40,351 nt of DNA. It comes from a virus. The translations under genes and the position numbers were made by a program. Where the stretch lies: positions 1 to 40,351 of IMG/VR virus record IMGVR_UViG_3300025118_005384; one strand, written 5' to 3'. Below the pieces are notes generated by a model, which worked only from the letters and a program-made list of their open reading frames with translations, was not told the origin of the DNA and ran no database searches. This document shows, piece by piece, positions 14,562 to 22,671 of this stretch. Positions within the stretch are counted from its first letter, which is position 1; every line of letters starts with the position of its first letter.

Positions 14562-14886
14562 AGGCTGGGGCTTTGAAAAGTGGATTGTTAATAACGAAGA
14601 GTATTGTGGAAAATTACTTTACTTTGTTAAGGGCAAAAGATGCTCTTGGCATTATCACGTATTAAAAGATGAAGTATTTTATATACAATCAGGGAAAATT
14701 CTGGTAAAATATTCGGAGAGTGATGATCTTGAATCAGCCGAAGAGAAAACTTTAGAGCGCGGAGACAATTTTCACGTATATCGAGGATTGCGTCATCAGA
14801 TGGTTGCTCTAGAGGACACCGAGCTGTTTGAGTTCTCAACTCAGCACTTTGACTCGGATAGTCATAGGATTATTAAAGGAGACTAA
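14545..14886 (+). CDS. Cupin protein, sugar-phosphate isomerase-like
   Basis: A 113-residue single cupin. WHYHVLKDEVFYIQSGKI (residues 35-52) gives H36, H38 and E43, and H84 in GLRHQMVALED completes a standard four-ligand metal site. It ends with EFSTQHFDSDSHRI, similar in pattern to EFSTLDDDGDSHIV in the cupin at 11128, so the two are probably related. Such cupins resemble the mannose-6-phosphate isomerase domain. It starts 17 bases before the kinase gene ends. A role as isomerase or epimerase in the second sugar module is inferred from place. Confidence 0.72.
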   Translation: MKFVPKGWGFEKWIVNNEEYCGKLLYFVKGKRCSWHYHVLKDEVFYIQSGKILVKYSESDDLESAEEKTLERGDNFHVYRGLRHQMVALEDTELFEFSTQHFDSDSHRIIKGD

Positions 14887-15783
14887 ATGTATAATTTCCG
14901 TATGCCCACGGTTCCGAAGAAAAAAGAGAGGTATGTTTACCCCAACAAGCAGGCCCCATATGAGAAGGTTTGTTTTGGCATTCGAGGCCAGTTCGGCGAT
15001 ATCGTGATGCAAGAGCCGGGCTTGAGAAAGTTTATTGAAGAAAATCCAGAAACTAAGATAGTTTTTGCTGTTTCTGAGCCCTATAAGGACATTCTTCCCC
15101 TTTTTGAGAACTATCATGAGAACATAGTAGGCTTCAAAGTCTGGGAGGGATACAATGAGTGGCCCACAGAGGCCGACCGTAAATATATGGAAGAAGAAAA
15201 CTTTGATGCTCTGTTTCCTCCGGACATCCCTTTGCATGCCCAGCCGGACTGGGCCCACCGCCGCCACATCACCACAGAGACAGCTTTGATGATCGGGGTT
15301 ACGTCCGGTGACACGAATATACAGCTTAAAATGCCAGCAGATGTCGAAAAAGAGCCGAAAACGGTCGGATTGCACCTGTTTTCGAGCAAGTGGCCAGGGG
15401 GCGCAAGATCCGTGGATGTGCAGAAACAGACTTCTATTGTCGACCATATAGTTGCCAAAGGCTATAAAGTATACCAGTTGTCCGCCCCGGACCAGCCGCG
15501 CATCCCAAATACAACCTTTTCGGAGGGCTCCTATTTTGATTCGTGTAAACGAATGCTTACTACGGACCTTTTAATCACTTGCGACTCCGGGATGCCCTGG
15601 ATTGCGTCAGCGTACGACCACCCTATGGTGGGGCTGTACTCGACGGCCTATAACCCGCTTATAGAAACCACTAAAAACTGGCAACCGGAGAACCCTAATG
15701 CCGTTTTCTTAGAGGGTCCGCTCGCCAATGATATACCACTAGAGGTGGTTTTGGCTGCGATAGATGGAAAGCTAGAGGATTAG
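14887..15783 (+). CDS. GT9 family heptosyltransferase-like glycosyltransferase
   Basis: A 298-residue GT-B protein. GIRGQFGDIVMQEPGLRKF (residues 31-49) matches the GxxGDxxMxxP opening of GT9, and KIVFAVSEPYKDIL follows as the second strand. The C-terminal half has VGLHLFSSKWPGGARS and LLITCDSGMPWIASAYDHP (228-246), the GT9 donor site with D233, S234 and G235. GT9 enzymes use ADP-heptose, so this gene ties the HldE-like modules to transfer of the product. The acceptor is unknown. The ATG directly follows the cupin stop. Confidence 0.85.
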   Translation: MYNFRMPTVPKKKERYVYPNKQAPYEKVCFGIRGQFGDIVMQEPGLRKFIEENPETKIVFAVSEPYKDILPLFENYHENIVGFKVWEGYNEWPTEADRKYMEEENFDALFPPDIPLHAQPDWAHRRHITTETALMIGVTSGDTNIQLKMPADVEKEPKTVGLHLFSSKWPGGARSVDVQKQTSIVDHIVAKGYKVYQLSAPDQPRIPNTTFSEGSYFDSCKRMLTTDLLITCDSGMPWIASAYDHPMVGLYSTAYNPLIETTKNWQPENPNAVFLEGPLANDIPLEVVLAAIDGKLED

Positions 15784-15786
15784 ACC

Positions 15787-16668
15787 ATGAGAATCTCCCT
15801 TATTACACCCCCATCCCATAACATTGAGCCTTGGGTGCCTATTTTTGAGAAGAAGGGCGTCAAAGTCCATCTCAATGGTATCCACCCTGATTGTGATTTC
15901 ATTATAAATACGAGCCAATCCTGGATTCACCTGGTGGTGATGTTTCGAAACACGTTTCCACATATTCCTTTTATCAATTATACTCTGGATTTCTACAAAA
16001 CTGTATGGACTGCCCCGAATCCGCACGGATATAACTGGGCCGCGTACCGAGACATTATAAAAACGGCCACAGAAGTGTGGTGTATCTCCAATGAAGTAAA
16101 ACAACGACTGACAGAAGAGGGAATAAACCCTGATCTCTGTGAGGTCATGAAAATATGGGCCCGATTCTTTGATTATCCGGGCACCATTGAAGATAAGCGC
16201 TATATTCTTAATCCAATGCGCGCCTATATCGCCGACAAAAACTATGGTTGGCTTGACCGCGCGTGTAGCGAACTAAACATTCCTGTAGTCAAAACACAGA
16301 ATAGCCTGACCCTCGACGACTTTCGCAAGACCATTGCGGAATGCAGTTTTATGTGCACAGAATATCATGAAACCTCCACCGGAGGTCTAACCCTGTTGGA
16401 AGGATATAGGCTTGGCAAACCCTCTGTTGTGAGCGATTCTCCTTATGAGGGTGTCCGCGACTATCTGGGGGATAAGGCCATTTATTTTGATGACAACAGC
16501 TATGAAGATTTCAAGAGAGTCATCAAGGAGACCTGGGAAAATCCGCCGCAACTGGATTTAAAAGAGTGTGAGGCTTATTGCGATACACACCCCACCCTTG
16601 AAGAAACAGTCGATGTTATGATTGCCCGTATGCAAATACTCAAAGAAAGAGAGAACGAAAATGGATAA
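15787..16668 (+). CDS. GT4-type glycosyltransferase
   Basis: A 293-residue glycosyltransferase. The C-terminal CTEYHETSTGGLTLLEGYRL (residues 190-209) with E195 and E205, then GKPSVVSDSPYEG, is a GT4-like donor signature. The segment TEVWCISNEVKQRL is typical of the end of the N-terminal domain. It is shorter than standard GT4 enzymes, with a compact N-terminal domain. It overlaps the FkbM methyltransferase gene by eight bases. The donor cannot be named; proximity to the GT9 gene suggests both extend the same glycan. Confidence 0.78.
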   Translation: MRISLITPPSHNIEPWVPIFEKKGVKVHLNGIHPDCDFIINTSQSWIHLVVMFRNTFPHIPFINYTLDFYKTVWTAPNPHGYNWAAYRDIIKTATEVWCISNEVKQRLTEEGINPDLCEVMKIWARFFDYPGTIEDKRYILNPMRAYIADKNYGWLDRACSELNIPVVKTQNSLTLDDFRKTIAECSFMCTEYHETSTGGLTLLEGYRLGKPSVVSDSPYEGVRDYLGDKAIYFDDNSYEDFKRVIKETWENPPQLDLKECEAYCDTHPTLEETVDVMIARMQILKERENENG

Positions 16669-17410
16669 AGCCACCATCAGATACCAACAGAGATTGGTCG
16701 TAGATCACGAGATCGTGTTTCATGATCTACTAGAAACCGGAATGAATATGGATAAACATATTATTGCCGGGACGGCGTTCCAGCGCCCAGACCACAACTT
16801 TCAGCCATTGTTGCGCTTGGTTAAGAAGGGGTCTGTAGTTTATGATCTAGGATCGTACATCGGCACCTTTGCCATTCCAATGGCAATCGAAGGGATGGAA
16901 GTCCATGCATTTGAGGGATTCCCTGACAACTATGAAAGATGCAAGAAAAACACAGAGCCATATAACGTGACAAATTATCAGGTCGCTGTGAGTAATGAAA
17001 ATTATACTGTGGATTCAAAATTTAATAACTGTATGGATAATGAGTATGAAGTGCGCACGATTAAATATGTGCGTCTAGACGAATACGTAAAGAAGAACAA
17101 GATACCCGCCCCGTCTTTGGTAAAAATGGATATTGAAGGGATGGAAACTTTGGCGTTGCATGGGATGACTAATCTATTGGAAAATGTACGCCCGATATGG
17201 AGTATGGGATATCACTTTAAGTTCTACTCTACAGTCGAAGGATACCCGGGCTGGATTGATGTAAAGGATGGAGGCTTCGATTTTAAGAGATTTACTGAGC
17301 TGGGATATATAATCTTTGACGAGCTCGGCCGCCGAGCTCCTCCACATATACTTGACATTCGCGGAGGAGAGTTTACATTTATACCTAGGGAGAAGATTAA
17401 AGCAAAATGA
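16661..17410 (+). CDS. FkbM-family SAM-dependent methyltransferase
   Basis: A 249-residue methyltransferase. The ATG at 16661 is used; the longer ORF would run deep into the glycosyltransferase gene. SAM motif I is VVYDLGSYIGTFAIPMA (residues 59-75), followed by VHAFEGFPDNYERCKKN, and SLVKMDIEGMETLALHG is the FkbM hallmark. FkbM enzymes O-methylate sugar or polyketide hydroxyls; in this island a sugar hydroxyl is likely. The protein keeps a C-terminal extension rich in aromatic residues. It overlaps the formyltransferase gene (ATGA). Confidence 0.88.
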   Translation: MDKATIRYQQRLVVDHEIVFHDLLETGMNMDKHIIAGTAFQRPDHNFQPLLRLVKKGSVVYDLGSYIGTFAIPMAIEGMEVHAFEGFPDNYERCKKNTEPYNVTNYQVAVSNENYTVDSKFNNCMDNEYEVRTIKYVRLDEYVKKNKIPAPSLVKMDIEGMETLALHGMTNLLENVRPIWSMGYHFKFYSTVEGYPGWIDVKDGGFDFKRFTELGYIIFDELGRRAPPHILDIRGGEFTFIPREKIKAK

Positions 17411-18015
17411 AAAAGGTCTGTATAGCTGCTTCTAGGGACGTTGGGCTCCGCTGTGCAGCGTGGGCGAAAGACCACACACCACATGGTTTCGAAGTAACTG
17501 AGGATATGTCAGCTGCAGATATTATTATATGTGTTATGTATGAGAAAATACTGGGCCCCCAATATGTTAATAACAGTACTTGTTTTAACTTTCATCCTGG
17601 TATCTTGCCTGAGTATAAGGGATCTGGAACCTTTAGTTGGGTCATTATTAATGAGGAGCAAAAGGCAGGAGTCACTCTCCATTTAATTGACCGAGGACTA
17701 GATACAGGAGACGTTATTGAGATAAGAGAATTCTTGATAGGAAAAGAAGATACAGCCTACTCCTTATTTTTAAGAGGCGAAGAAGTTATCTTCAAGATGT
17801 TCAAGAATTGGTACGCTGATCTGCTCCAGGGTCAGTACACTGCGATCCCGCAACGAAGCAAGAAGGGAAACCTTTATTACAAGAAGGACTTGCAGAAAGC
17901 CAAAAATCTAACGAGGTTTGTTAAGGCTTTTTATTTCCCCAACAAGGAGGCTGCTTATTATATTAATGACAAAGCAGAGAAAATTTATTTAAACTTTAAA
18001 GAGGAACAACGATGA
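17407..18015 (+). CDS. Formyltransferase-fold protein, probable sugar N-formyltransferase
   Basis: A 202-residue formyltransferase of the Fmt/GART fold. The catalytic set is visible: N61 and H63 in NFHPGILPEYKGSG (61-74), and D99 in DRGLDTGDVI. It lacks the C-terminal tRNA-binding OB domain of methionyl-tRNA formyltransferase, so a sugar substrate is more likely. The end (YYKKDLQKAKNL and later) resembles the tail of sugar formyltransferases. It would use 10-formyltetrahydrofolate to formylate the amino group of an NDP-amino-sugar. Neighbouring SDR and DegT aminotransferase genes would make that substrate. It overlaps the next gene by four bases. Confidence 0.8.
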   Translation: MKKVCIAASRDVGLRCAAWAKDHTPHGFEVTEDMSAADIIICVMYEKILGPQYVNNSTCFNFHPGILPEYKGSGTFSWVIINEEQKAGVTLHLIDRGLDTGDVIEIREFLIGKEDTAYSLFLRGEEVIFKMFKNWYADLLQGQYTAIPQRSKKGNLYYKKDLQKAKNLTRFVKAFYFPNKEAAYYINDKAEKIYLNFKEEQR

Positions 18016-18968
18016 GAAATATTCAAAATTGCAATGTATGCGTAATTGGGGGAGCCGGCTTTCTCGGATCCCAACTAGTTGATCACTTGATTGAGGATCG
18101 TAGCTGTAATGTTATTGTTTTAGATAACCTAATAACGGGCCTTAAAAAACACATTCACCCCGACGCTGTCTTTAAGTGGTTCGACATCCGAGACGACGAA
18201 AACGAACTAGCCAAGATTTTTAATGAAAACAAGATTGACTATGTATTCAACTATGCGGCAGAGCCTTACATCCCGGAGTGCTTCGAGCGCCCGATGCACT
18301 TCTTTGATATTAACGCCACATCGGTACTGCGTGTATTAAATGCGTGCCAGAAAGCCGACATTAAAGGGCTCTTACAAGTTTCGTCCGCTGAGATCTATGG
18401 CGATATGAAAGGCAAGATCACGGAATCAGATCCGATCGTTCCGCATTCTACCTACGGGGTTTCTAAAGTGGCCGCCGATGGCCTCGTTCAAGTGCGCTGG
18501 CGAGAGGGGAAGGTTCCAGCGATCGCGATGAGACAATTTAATTGTGTAGGCGAGCGAGAGTCACACCCATATGTGATCCCTGAAATCATTTACCAAATGG
18601 ACTACTCAAACAAAATCAAGCTCGGCAACAACTCCTTCAGAGATTTTCAGTATTCTGGCGATGCAGTGAGAATGGCTGTGGAATTGTTAGAAAAAGGCGA
18701 GTTCGGCGAAGTTTATAACATGGGGAGCGAAGGGGGCATTCAAATTTATGATTTGGCTCATCTTATTGGTAAGCTTATGGGACACGAGACTGTCGAAATT
18801 GAAACAGATCAGTCCCGTGTGCGCCCGTGGGAAATCTGGCATCTTCAGTCTGACAACACAAAGCTTTATGCTGCCATCGGCCAGAAGACTCCCACATCAC
18901 TTGAAGAAGCACTACAGAAAACAATTGATTATTTTTATGCCAACGGAAAATCGTGGGATTGGGAATAG
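18012..18968 (+). CDS. NAD-dependent sugar-nucleotide 4,6-dehydratase/epimerase (extended SDR)
   Basis: A 318-residue extended SDR. The Rossmann motif is VIGGAGFLGSQL (G13xxG16xxG19), the active-site strand is VSSAEIYGD (S125), and Y148xxxK152 is in STYGVSKVAADG. The C-terminal part with FRDFQYSGDAV, YNMGSEGGIQIYDLA and VRPWEIWHLQSDNTK is typical of NDP-sugar 4,6-dehydratases of the LegB/RmlB/GMD group. It probably makes the 4-keto-6-deoxy intermediate for the aminotransferase that follows three bases later. Sugar and nucleotide are not fixed by sequence; a 4-epimerase is the main alternative. Confidence 0.85.
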   Translation: MRNIQNCNVCVIGGAGFLGSQLVDHLIEDRSCNVIVLDNLITGLKKHIHPDAVFKWFDIRDDENELAKIFNENKIDYVFNYAAEPYIPECFERPMHFFDINATSVLRVLNACQKADIKGLLQVSSAEIYGDMKGKITESDPIVPHSTYGVSKVAADGLVQVRWREGKVPAIAMRQFNCVGERESHPYVIPEIIYQMDYSNKIKLGNNSFRDFQYSGDAVRMAVELLEKGEFGEVYNMGSEGGIQIYDLAHLIGKLMGHETVEIETDQSRVRPWEIWHLQSDNTKLYAAIGQKTPTSLEEALQKTIDYFYANGKSWDWE

Positions 18969-18971
18969 TAA

Positions 18972-19559
18972 ATGAGTTTTGAGGTAATCAAAACATTTGA
19001 AGATGAGTTGGCAAAGTTTTTTGGTTCTCCTTATGCAGTTACAACTGATTGCTGCACACACGCTGTAGAGTTGTGTTTGCGGTATAAAGATATCAAGTCG
19101 ATTAGCGTCCCGAAGCACACTTACATATCTATTCCTCTTTTGTCCCGCAAGCTTGGCCTTGACTTAGAGTGGCGAGACGAGGAGTGGCTGGATTACTACA
19201 CAGTTGCTGATAATATCATTGATGCCGCAGTTCTGTGGAAGCCGGAGAGTTATATCCCGGGAACCTTTATGTGTGTGAGCTTTCAGTTCAAGAAACACTT
19301 GAGCCTAGGCCGCGGAGGCGTTATCCTCACAGATAATAAAGAGGCCGCGCTAGATTTAAAAAAGATGTCGTATGATGGACGAACACCGGATACCCCATGG
19401 GCAACACAGAATATTAGCACTATGGGATATCATTACTATATGACACCCGAGACGGCAATCAACGGATTAGAGAAGCTGCCTGGGGCAATTGTCAACCCTC
19501 CTAAGCAGTGGACGATAGAGGACTGGCCAGACTTAACAAAAATGGAGATATTTAAGTGA
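18972..19559 (+). CDS. Compact DegT/DnrJ/EryC1-type PLP aminotransferase
   Basis: A 195-residue protein with the core of the DegT sugar aminotransferases, which are usually about 370-400 residues. VTTDCCTHAVELCLR (residues 23-37) matches the substrate/PLP-phosphate loop, NIIDAAVLW (81-89) matches the EDAAQ aspartate segment, and SFQFKKHLSLGRGG (103-116) matches the PLP-lysine region, probably K108. YHYYMTPETAINGLEKL resembles the NYRM segment. The internal spacing is shortened throughout and the C-terminal small domain is missing. The next gene starts within its stop, so there is no downstream remnant. It is either a working miniature enzyme or a reduced one. Confidence 0.72.
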   Translation: MSFEVIKTFEDELAKFFGSPYAVTTDCCTHAVELCLRYKDIKSISVPKHTYISIPLLSRKLGLDLEWRDEEWLDYYTVADNIIDAAVLWKPESYIPGTFMCVSFQFKKHLSLGRGGVILTDNKEAALDLKKMSYDGRTPDTPWATQNISTMGYHYYMTPETAINGLEKLPGAIVNPPKQWTIEDWPDLTKMEIFK

Positions 19560-20548
19560 GATTTTTAGTTACAGGCGCCACCGGTTTCGCTGGCCCGCAT
19601 ATGATAAACCGGATTTTAGCCGACGGCCACGAAGTTGTTGCTATGGCCAGAAATTTAGAAACTGCTCCGGGCATTGAAAACATTGTTGGGGAAAATATTA
19701 ATAAAATTGAATTTGTATATGGAGACCTAGCTGAGTTAGATTCTCTATCTGCAATTTTTGCAAACGACACCTTTGACGGTGTGTTTCATCTGGGCGCTTT
19801 TGCACACCCACCTTCCTCTTTTGTCACACCGCTTTTGGCTAGCCAAACCAACATCTTAGGAACCGCTCGCATCTGTGATGAGATCCTAGAGCGAATGCCT
19901 GACTGTGTTTTGATGAATTGTTCTACCCCCGAGGTGTATGGAATATGCCCCGGCGATCGAAAGATTAAAGAAGACACACCTCTGGTCCCCAATAACCCCT
20001 ATGGTGTTTCAAAAGCCGGCGCCGATATGTATGTTCTTGAGCGCGCTGCCACAACCGGGTTGAAGACCTTCTTAACACGCGCATTCTCACATACTGGACC
20101 CCGCCGCGGCCCAAATTTTTCAATATCTTCGGATGCAATCCAAATCGCGCGCATCCTTAGAGGACAGCAGGAGCCCATCATCAAAATTGGAAACATGGCT
20201 GCCCTACGAATTGTGGCTGATGTCCGCGACATTGTTGACGTTTATTATCAGTTAATGCTTAAGTTTATGGAAGGTGCCATTGAAACCGGCGACATCTTTC
20301 ATATTGCTGGAAACGATTTGCACACAATGCAACACTATTTAGACCTGATGCTGGGGATCTCGGGACTCACAGACAAGGTTACGCTAGAAATAGAACCAAA
20401 GTTTTTACGAAAAGTGGAGATCCCCGTACAAATACCTGACGACTCCAAGGTCAGAGCTTTATTGGGATGGGCGCCTACTATTCCTATTGAAGAAACGCTT
20501 GAAGATCTGGTAAACTATTGGTTGGGAGAAATAGATCATGGGAATTAA
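19556..20548 (+). CDS. NAD(P)-dependent sugar-nucleotide reductase/dehydratase (GMD/RMD-like SDR)
   Basis: A 330-residue extended SDR starting at GTG that overlaps the aminotransferase stop. Cofactor motif VTGATGFAGPHM (G7xxG10xxG13), NCSTPEVYG (121-129), and Y149xxxK153 in NPYGVSKAGAD. HTGPRRGPNF and IIKIGNMAALRIVADVRDI resemble GDP-mannose 4,6-dehydratase and GDP-4-keto-6-deoxymannose reductase (RMD). With the SDR at 18012 it forms a dehydratase/reductase pair around the aminotransferase. A GDP-linked 6-deoxy sugar is suggested, not shown. It overlaps the radical SAM gene by 11 bases. Confidence 0.85.
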   Translation: MRFLVTGATGFAGPHMINRILADGHEVVAMARNLETAPGIENIVGENINKIEFVYGDLAELDSLSAIFANDTFDGVFHLGAFAHPPSSFVTPLLASQTNILGTARICDEILERMPDCVLMNCSTPEVYGICPGDRKIKEDTPLVPNNPYGVSKAGADMYVLERAATTGLKTFLTRAFSHTGPRRGPNFSISSDAIQIARILRGQQEPIIKIGNMAALRIVADVRDIVDVYYQLMLKFMEGAIETGDIFHIAGNDLHTMQHYLDLMLGISGLTDKVTLEIEPKFLRKVEIPVQIPDDSKVRALLGWAPTIPIEETLEDLVNYWLGEIDHGN

Positions 20549-21608
20549 AGACGTAGACGCGCACAAATTAATGTACTACCCTGAAGAGGTAGCAAAATGG
20601 CTGACAACGGGTGCCACAACTCCGTTGCATGTTGAGATTGGACCAACGAACCGTTGTAATCATCACTGTAGTTTCTGCAGCGTTGATTGGGCAACTCACG
20701 GAAAAGTACTGATTGATACTGAGGTATTGGAGAAGGCTATTCATTCGATGGCTGATGTTGGTGTAAAATCAATATATTTTGCTGGCGAGGGAGAGCCTAT
20801 GCTTCACCCTGACATCGGCAAGTTTTTGCAAGCCGGCTGGAATCGTGGCATTAAAACCTCGATGGCTACAAATGGATCGAGATTGACCGAAAAGATGATC
20901 CCGGAAGTACTACCGTATCTATCGTGGGTACGATTTAGTATGGATGCAGCAACTCCGGATACACACAAATCAATTCATAAGAATAAAGACTTCGATCGTA
21001 TTATCAAGCACCTTCGAGCGGCCACTGCATATAAAAAAGAGCACAACTTAGAGGTAGAGCTTGGCGCTCAGTTCATCGTGTTAGAAGAGAATCTGACCGA
21101 ACTGGAACAGTTCGCTGATCTTATGAAGGATGTGGGAGTCGACAATATTCAGTTTAAGCCACACCACAACCACCCCAAGAGTGCTTCCAACCCCACTCTT
21201 TACAACCTGACAGACGAAGATCTAAAACAACGCCTGGTGGCTCGCAGCACAGATGACTTTGTTGTTATGGTTCGAAGCCGAAACATTCAAGAACTACCGG
21301 TTATTGATGGCCAAAGCCACAATTATTGCTATAAGAAGTGCTATGCATATAATTTCCTGACGCTAATTGATGCATACGGGGAGTGCTATGGTTGCAATGT
21401 TTTCTATAACACACCTGATTATAGCTTTGGGAATATTCACAAGCAGTCCTTCGAAGAAATCCATACAAGCGGACAGGTCCAAGACACAATGGAACGTGTT
21501 GCAGAACTAGACCATGTACAGTGTGGTAACTATAAGTGTCGTCCTCATGTTTTAAATGAATATCTTCATCGAGTTAAAAACCCCGAGAAGAACGACGAAT
21601 TTATTTAG
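20538..21608 (+). CDS. Radical SAM protein with SPASM-like C-terminal domain
   Basis: A 356-residue radical SAM enzyme. The cluster motif is C40xxxC44xxC47 in TNRCNHHCSFCSVDW; the GGE-type SAM motif reads FAGEGEPMLHPD (81-92), and TSMATNGSRLT follows. Six more cysteines near the end (C264, C268, C283, C286, C329, C334) are arranged like a SPASM/twitch domain that holds auxiliary Fe-S clusters. Such proteins carry out sugar epimerisation or dehydration, peptide modification, or enzyme activation. Here, inside the glycan island and beside a glycosyltransferase, a sugar or glycan substrate is the best guess. Confidence 0.86.
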   Translation: MGIKDVDAHKLMYYPEEVAKWLTTGATTPLHVEIGPTNRCNHHCSFCSVDWATHGKVLIDTEVLEKAIHSMADVGVKSIYFAGEGEPMLHPDIGKFLQAGWNRGIKTSMATNGSRLTEKMIPEVLPYLSWVRFSMDAATPDTHKSIHKNKDFDRIIKHLRAATAYKKEHNLEVELGAQFIVLEENLTELEQFADLMKDVGVDNIQFKPHHNHPKSASNPTLYNLTDEDLKQRLVARSTDDFVVMVRSRNIQELPVIDGQSHNYCYKKCYAYNFLTLIDAYGECYGCNVFYNTPDYSFGNIHKQSFEEIHTSGQVQDTMERVAELDHVQCGNYKCRPHVLNEYLHRVKNPEKNDEFI

Positions 21609-21620
21609 CAAGAGGTTCAA

Positions 21621-22490
21621 ATGAAAGTACTTTATATTGGGGTATTTGATAACAATCATAAGTCTACAAATACATCCCAACTGCTTTCTCTTAAGCGCGC
21701 CGGCGCACAAGTTGTTGGATACAACTACAAAGACAAAGCTAAAAAACTAGGTTTCGCCGGCCGAGATGCCGATCTGGTTAATCTAGTGAGAGACCGAGAT
21801 TTTGATTTGGTTTTGTATAGCAAGTGCAACTTACTAAGTTATGATGTATTTGAAAACATCAAGCAGCAAACTACAACAGCAATGTGGTTTATGGACCCTC
21901 TTCAAACATATGATATGGAGATGAAAGAAAGGACCAAATTGGTGGATTATTTTTACTGTGATAAGAGCAACGTTTTGTGTGAAGCACTAAAAATCAATCC
22001 AAATTCACACAGGGTATGCGAAGGATATGACGAAAGTGTAGACCGGCCAATCGAGAATGTAAATAAATCTTATGACGTTAGTTTCATCGGAGGCTTATAT
22101 GGCCATCGCGTAACACAGATTTCGTCGATGAGACACCCGGTGAAAATTATAACGAACGCATATGGAAAAGAACATGCACATAGTGTGGCGAAGTCTAGGA
22201 TAAACCTAAATCTTTGCACAACTCGCGGCGCGTCAGATCGAGTATATAAGGTTATGGCCGCCGGCGGCTTTTTAATTACTGATGACTGGGACGGCCGCGA
22301 AGATGATTTTGTTGATGGGAAAGACTTAGTTGTTTTTGAAAATATCGAGGATTTAGATCAGAAGATAGATTACTATTTAAGTAATCCAGTAATTAGTGAT
22401 AAAATAGCAAGAAGTGGGCAGAGAACAGTCCAGAAGTTTACGCGCCTGAATTGGGCGCAAGAGATCTTGAGCTTAACCCTAACCCACTAA
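21621..22490 (+). CDS. CgeB/YkvP-like glycosyltransferase
   Basis: A 289-residue protein. VSFIGGLYGHR (153-163) and the C-terminal VYKVMAAGGFLITDDWDGRE (208-227) with FVDGKDLVVFENIEDL match the CgeB-type glycosyltransferase domain seen in spore-coat and phage proteins. AAGAGG is just upstream of the ATG. It is the last gene of the glycan island; the next gene belongs to the small block before the late sigma factor. Donor and acceptor unknown. Confidence 0.8.
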   Translation: MKVLYIGVFDNNHKSTNTSQLLSLKRAGAQVVGYNYKDKAKKLGFAGRDADLVNLVRDRDFDLVLYSKCNLLSYDVFENIKQQTTTAMWFMDPLQTYDMEMKERTKLVDYFYCDKSNVLCEALKINPNSHRVCEGYDESVDRPIENVNKSYDVSFIGGLYGHRVTQISSMRHPVKIITNAYGKEHAHSVAKSRINLNLCTTRGASDRVYKVMAAGGFLITDDWDGREDDFVDGKDLVVFENIEDLDQKIDYYLSNPVISDKIARSGQRTVQKFTRLNWAQEILSLTLTH

Positions 22491-22504
22491 AGAACGGAGA
22501 TAAA

Positions 22505-22669
22505 ATGAAGAAAAAGAAAGAAGAGGCCGCCCGCGGCCCAACCAGGAGCGAAGTTAAAGAAATTGCGCAAGACATAGTCCAGAGTGCCCTGCATACTCAA
22601 GCACGCGAATTGGAAGCTCACTTAAGAGATATCCACTCACGAATAGTGGCCCTAGAACGGAAACCATAA
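22505..22669 (+). CDS. Small charged coiled-coil-like protein
   Basis: A 54-residue protein with a lysine-rich start (KKKKEEAARG) and a long helix, EVKEIAQDIVQSALHTQ through to ARELEAHLRDIHSRI, with heptad-like spacing. The ATG at 22505 with CGGAG upstream is preferred over the longer ORF that overlaps the preceding glycosyltransferase. Family unknown. It is the first of four small genes leading to the late sigma factor. Confidence 0.55.
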   Translation: MKKKKEEAARGPTRSEVKEIAQDIVQSALHTQARELEAHLRDIHSRIVALERKP

Positions 22670-22671
22670 TA

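Noticed and set aside
18972-19559. DegT aminotransferase as a frameshifted pseudogene
   Set aside because: The core motifs are all in one frame and the next gene starts on its stop; no leftover C-terminal DegT sequence is seen in another frame.
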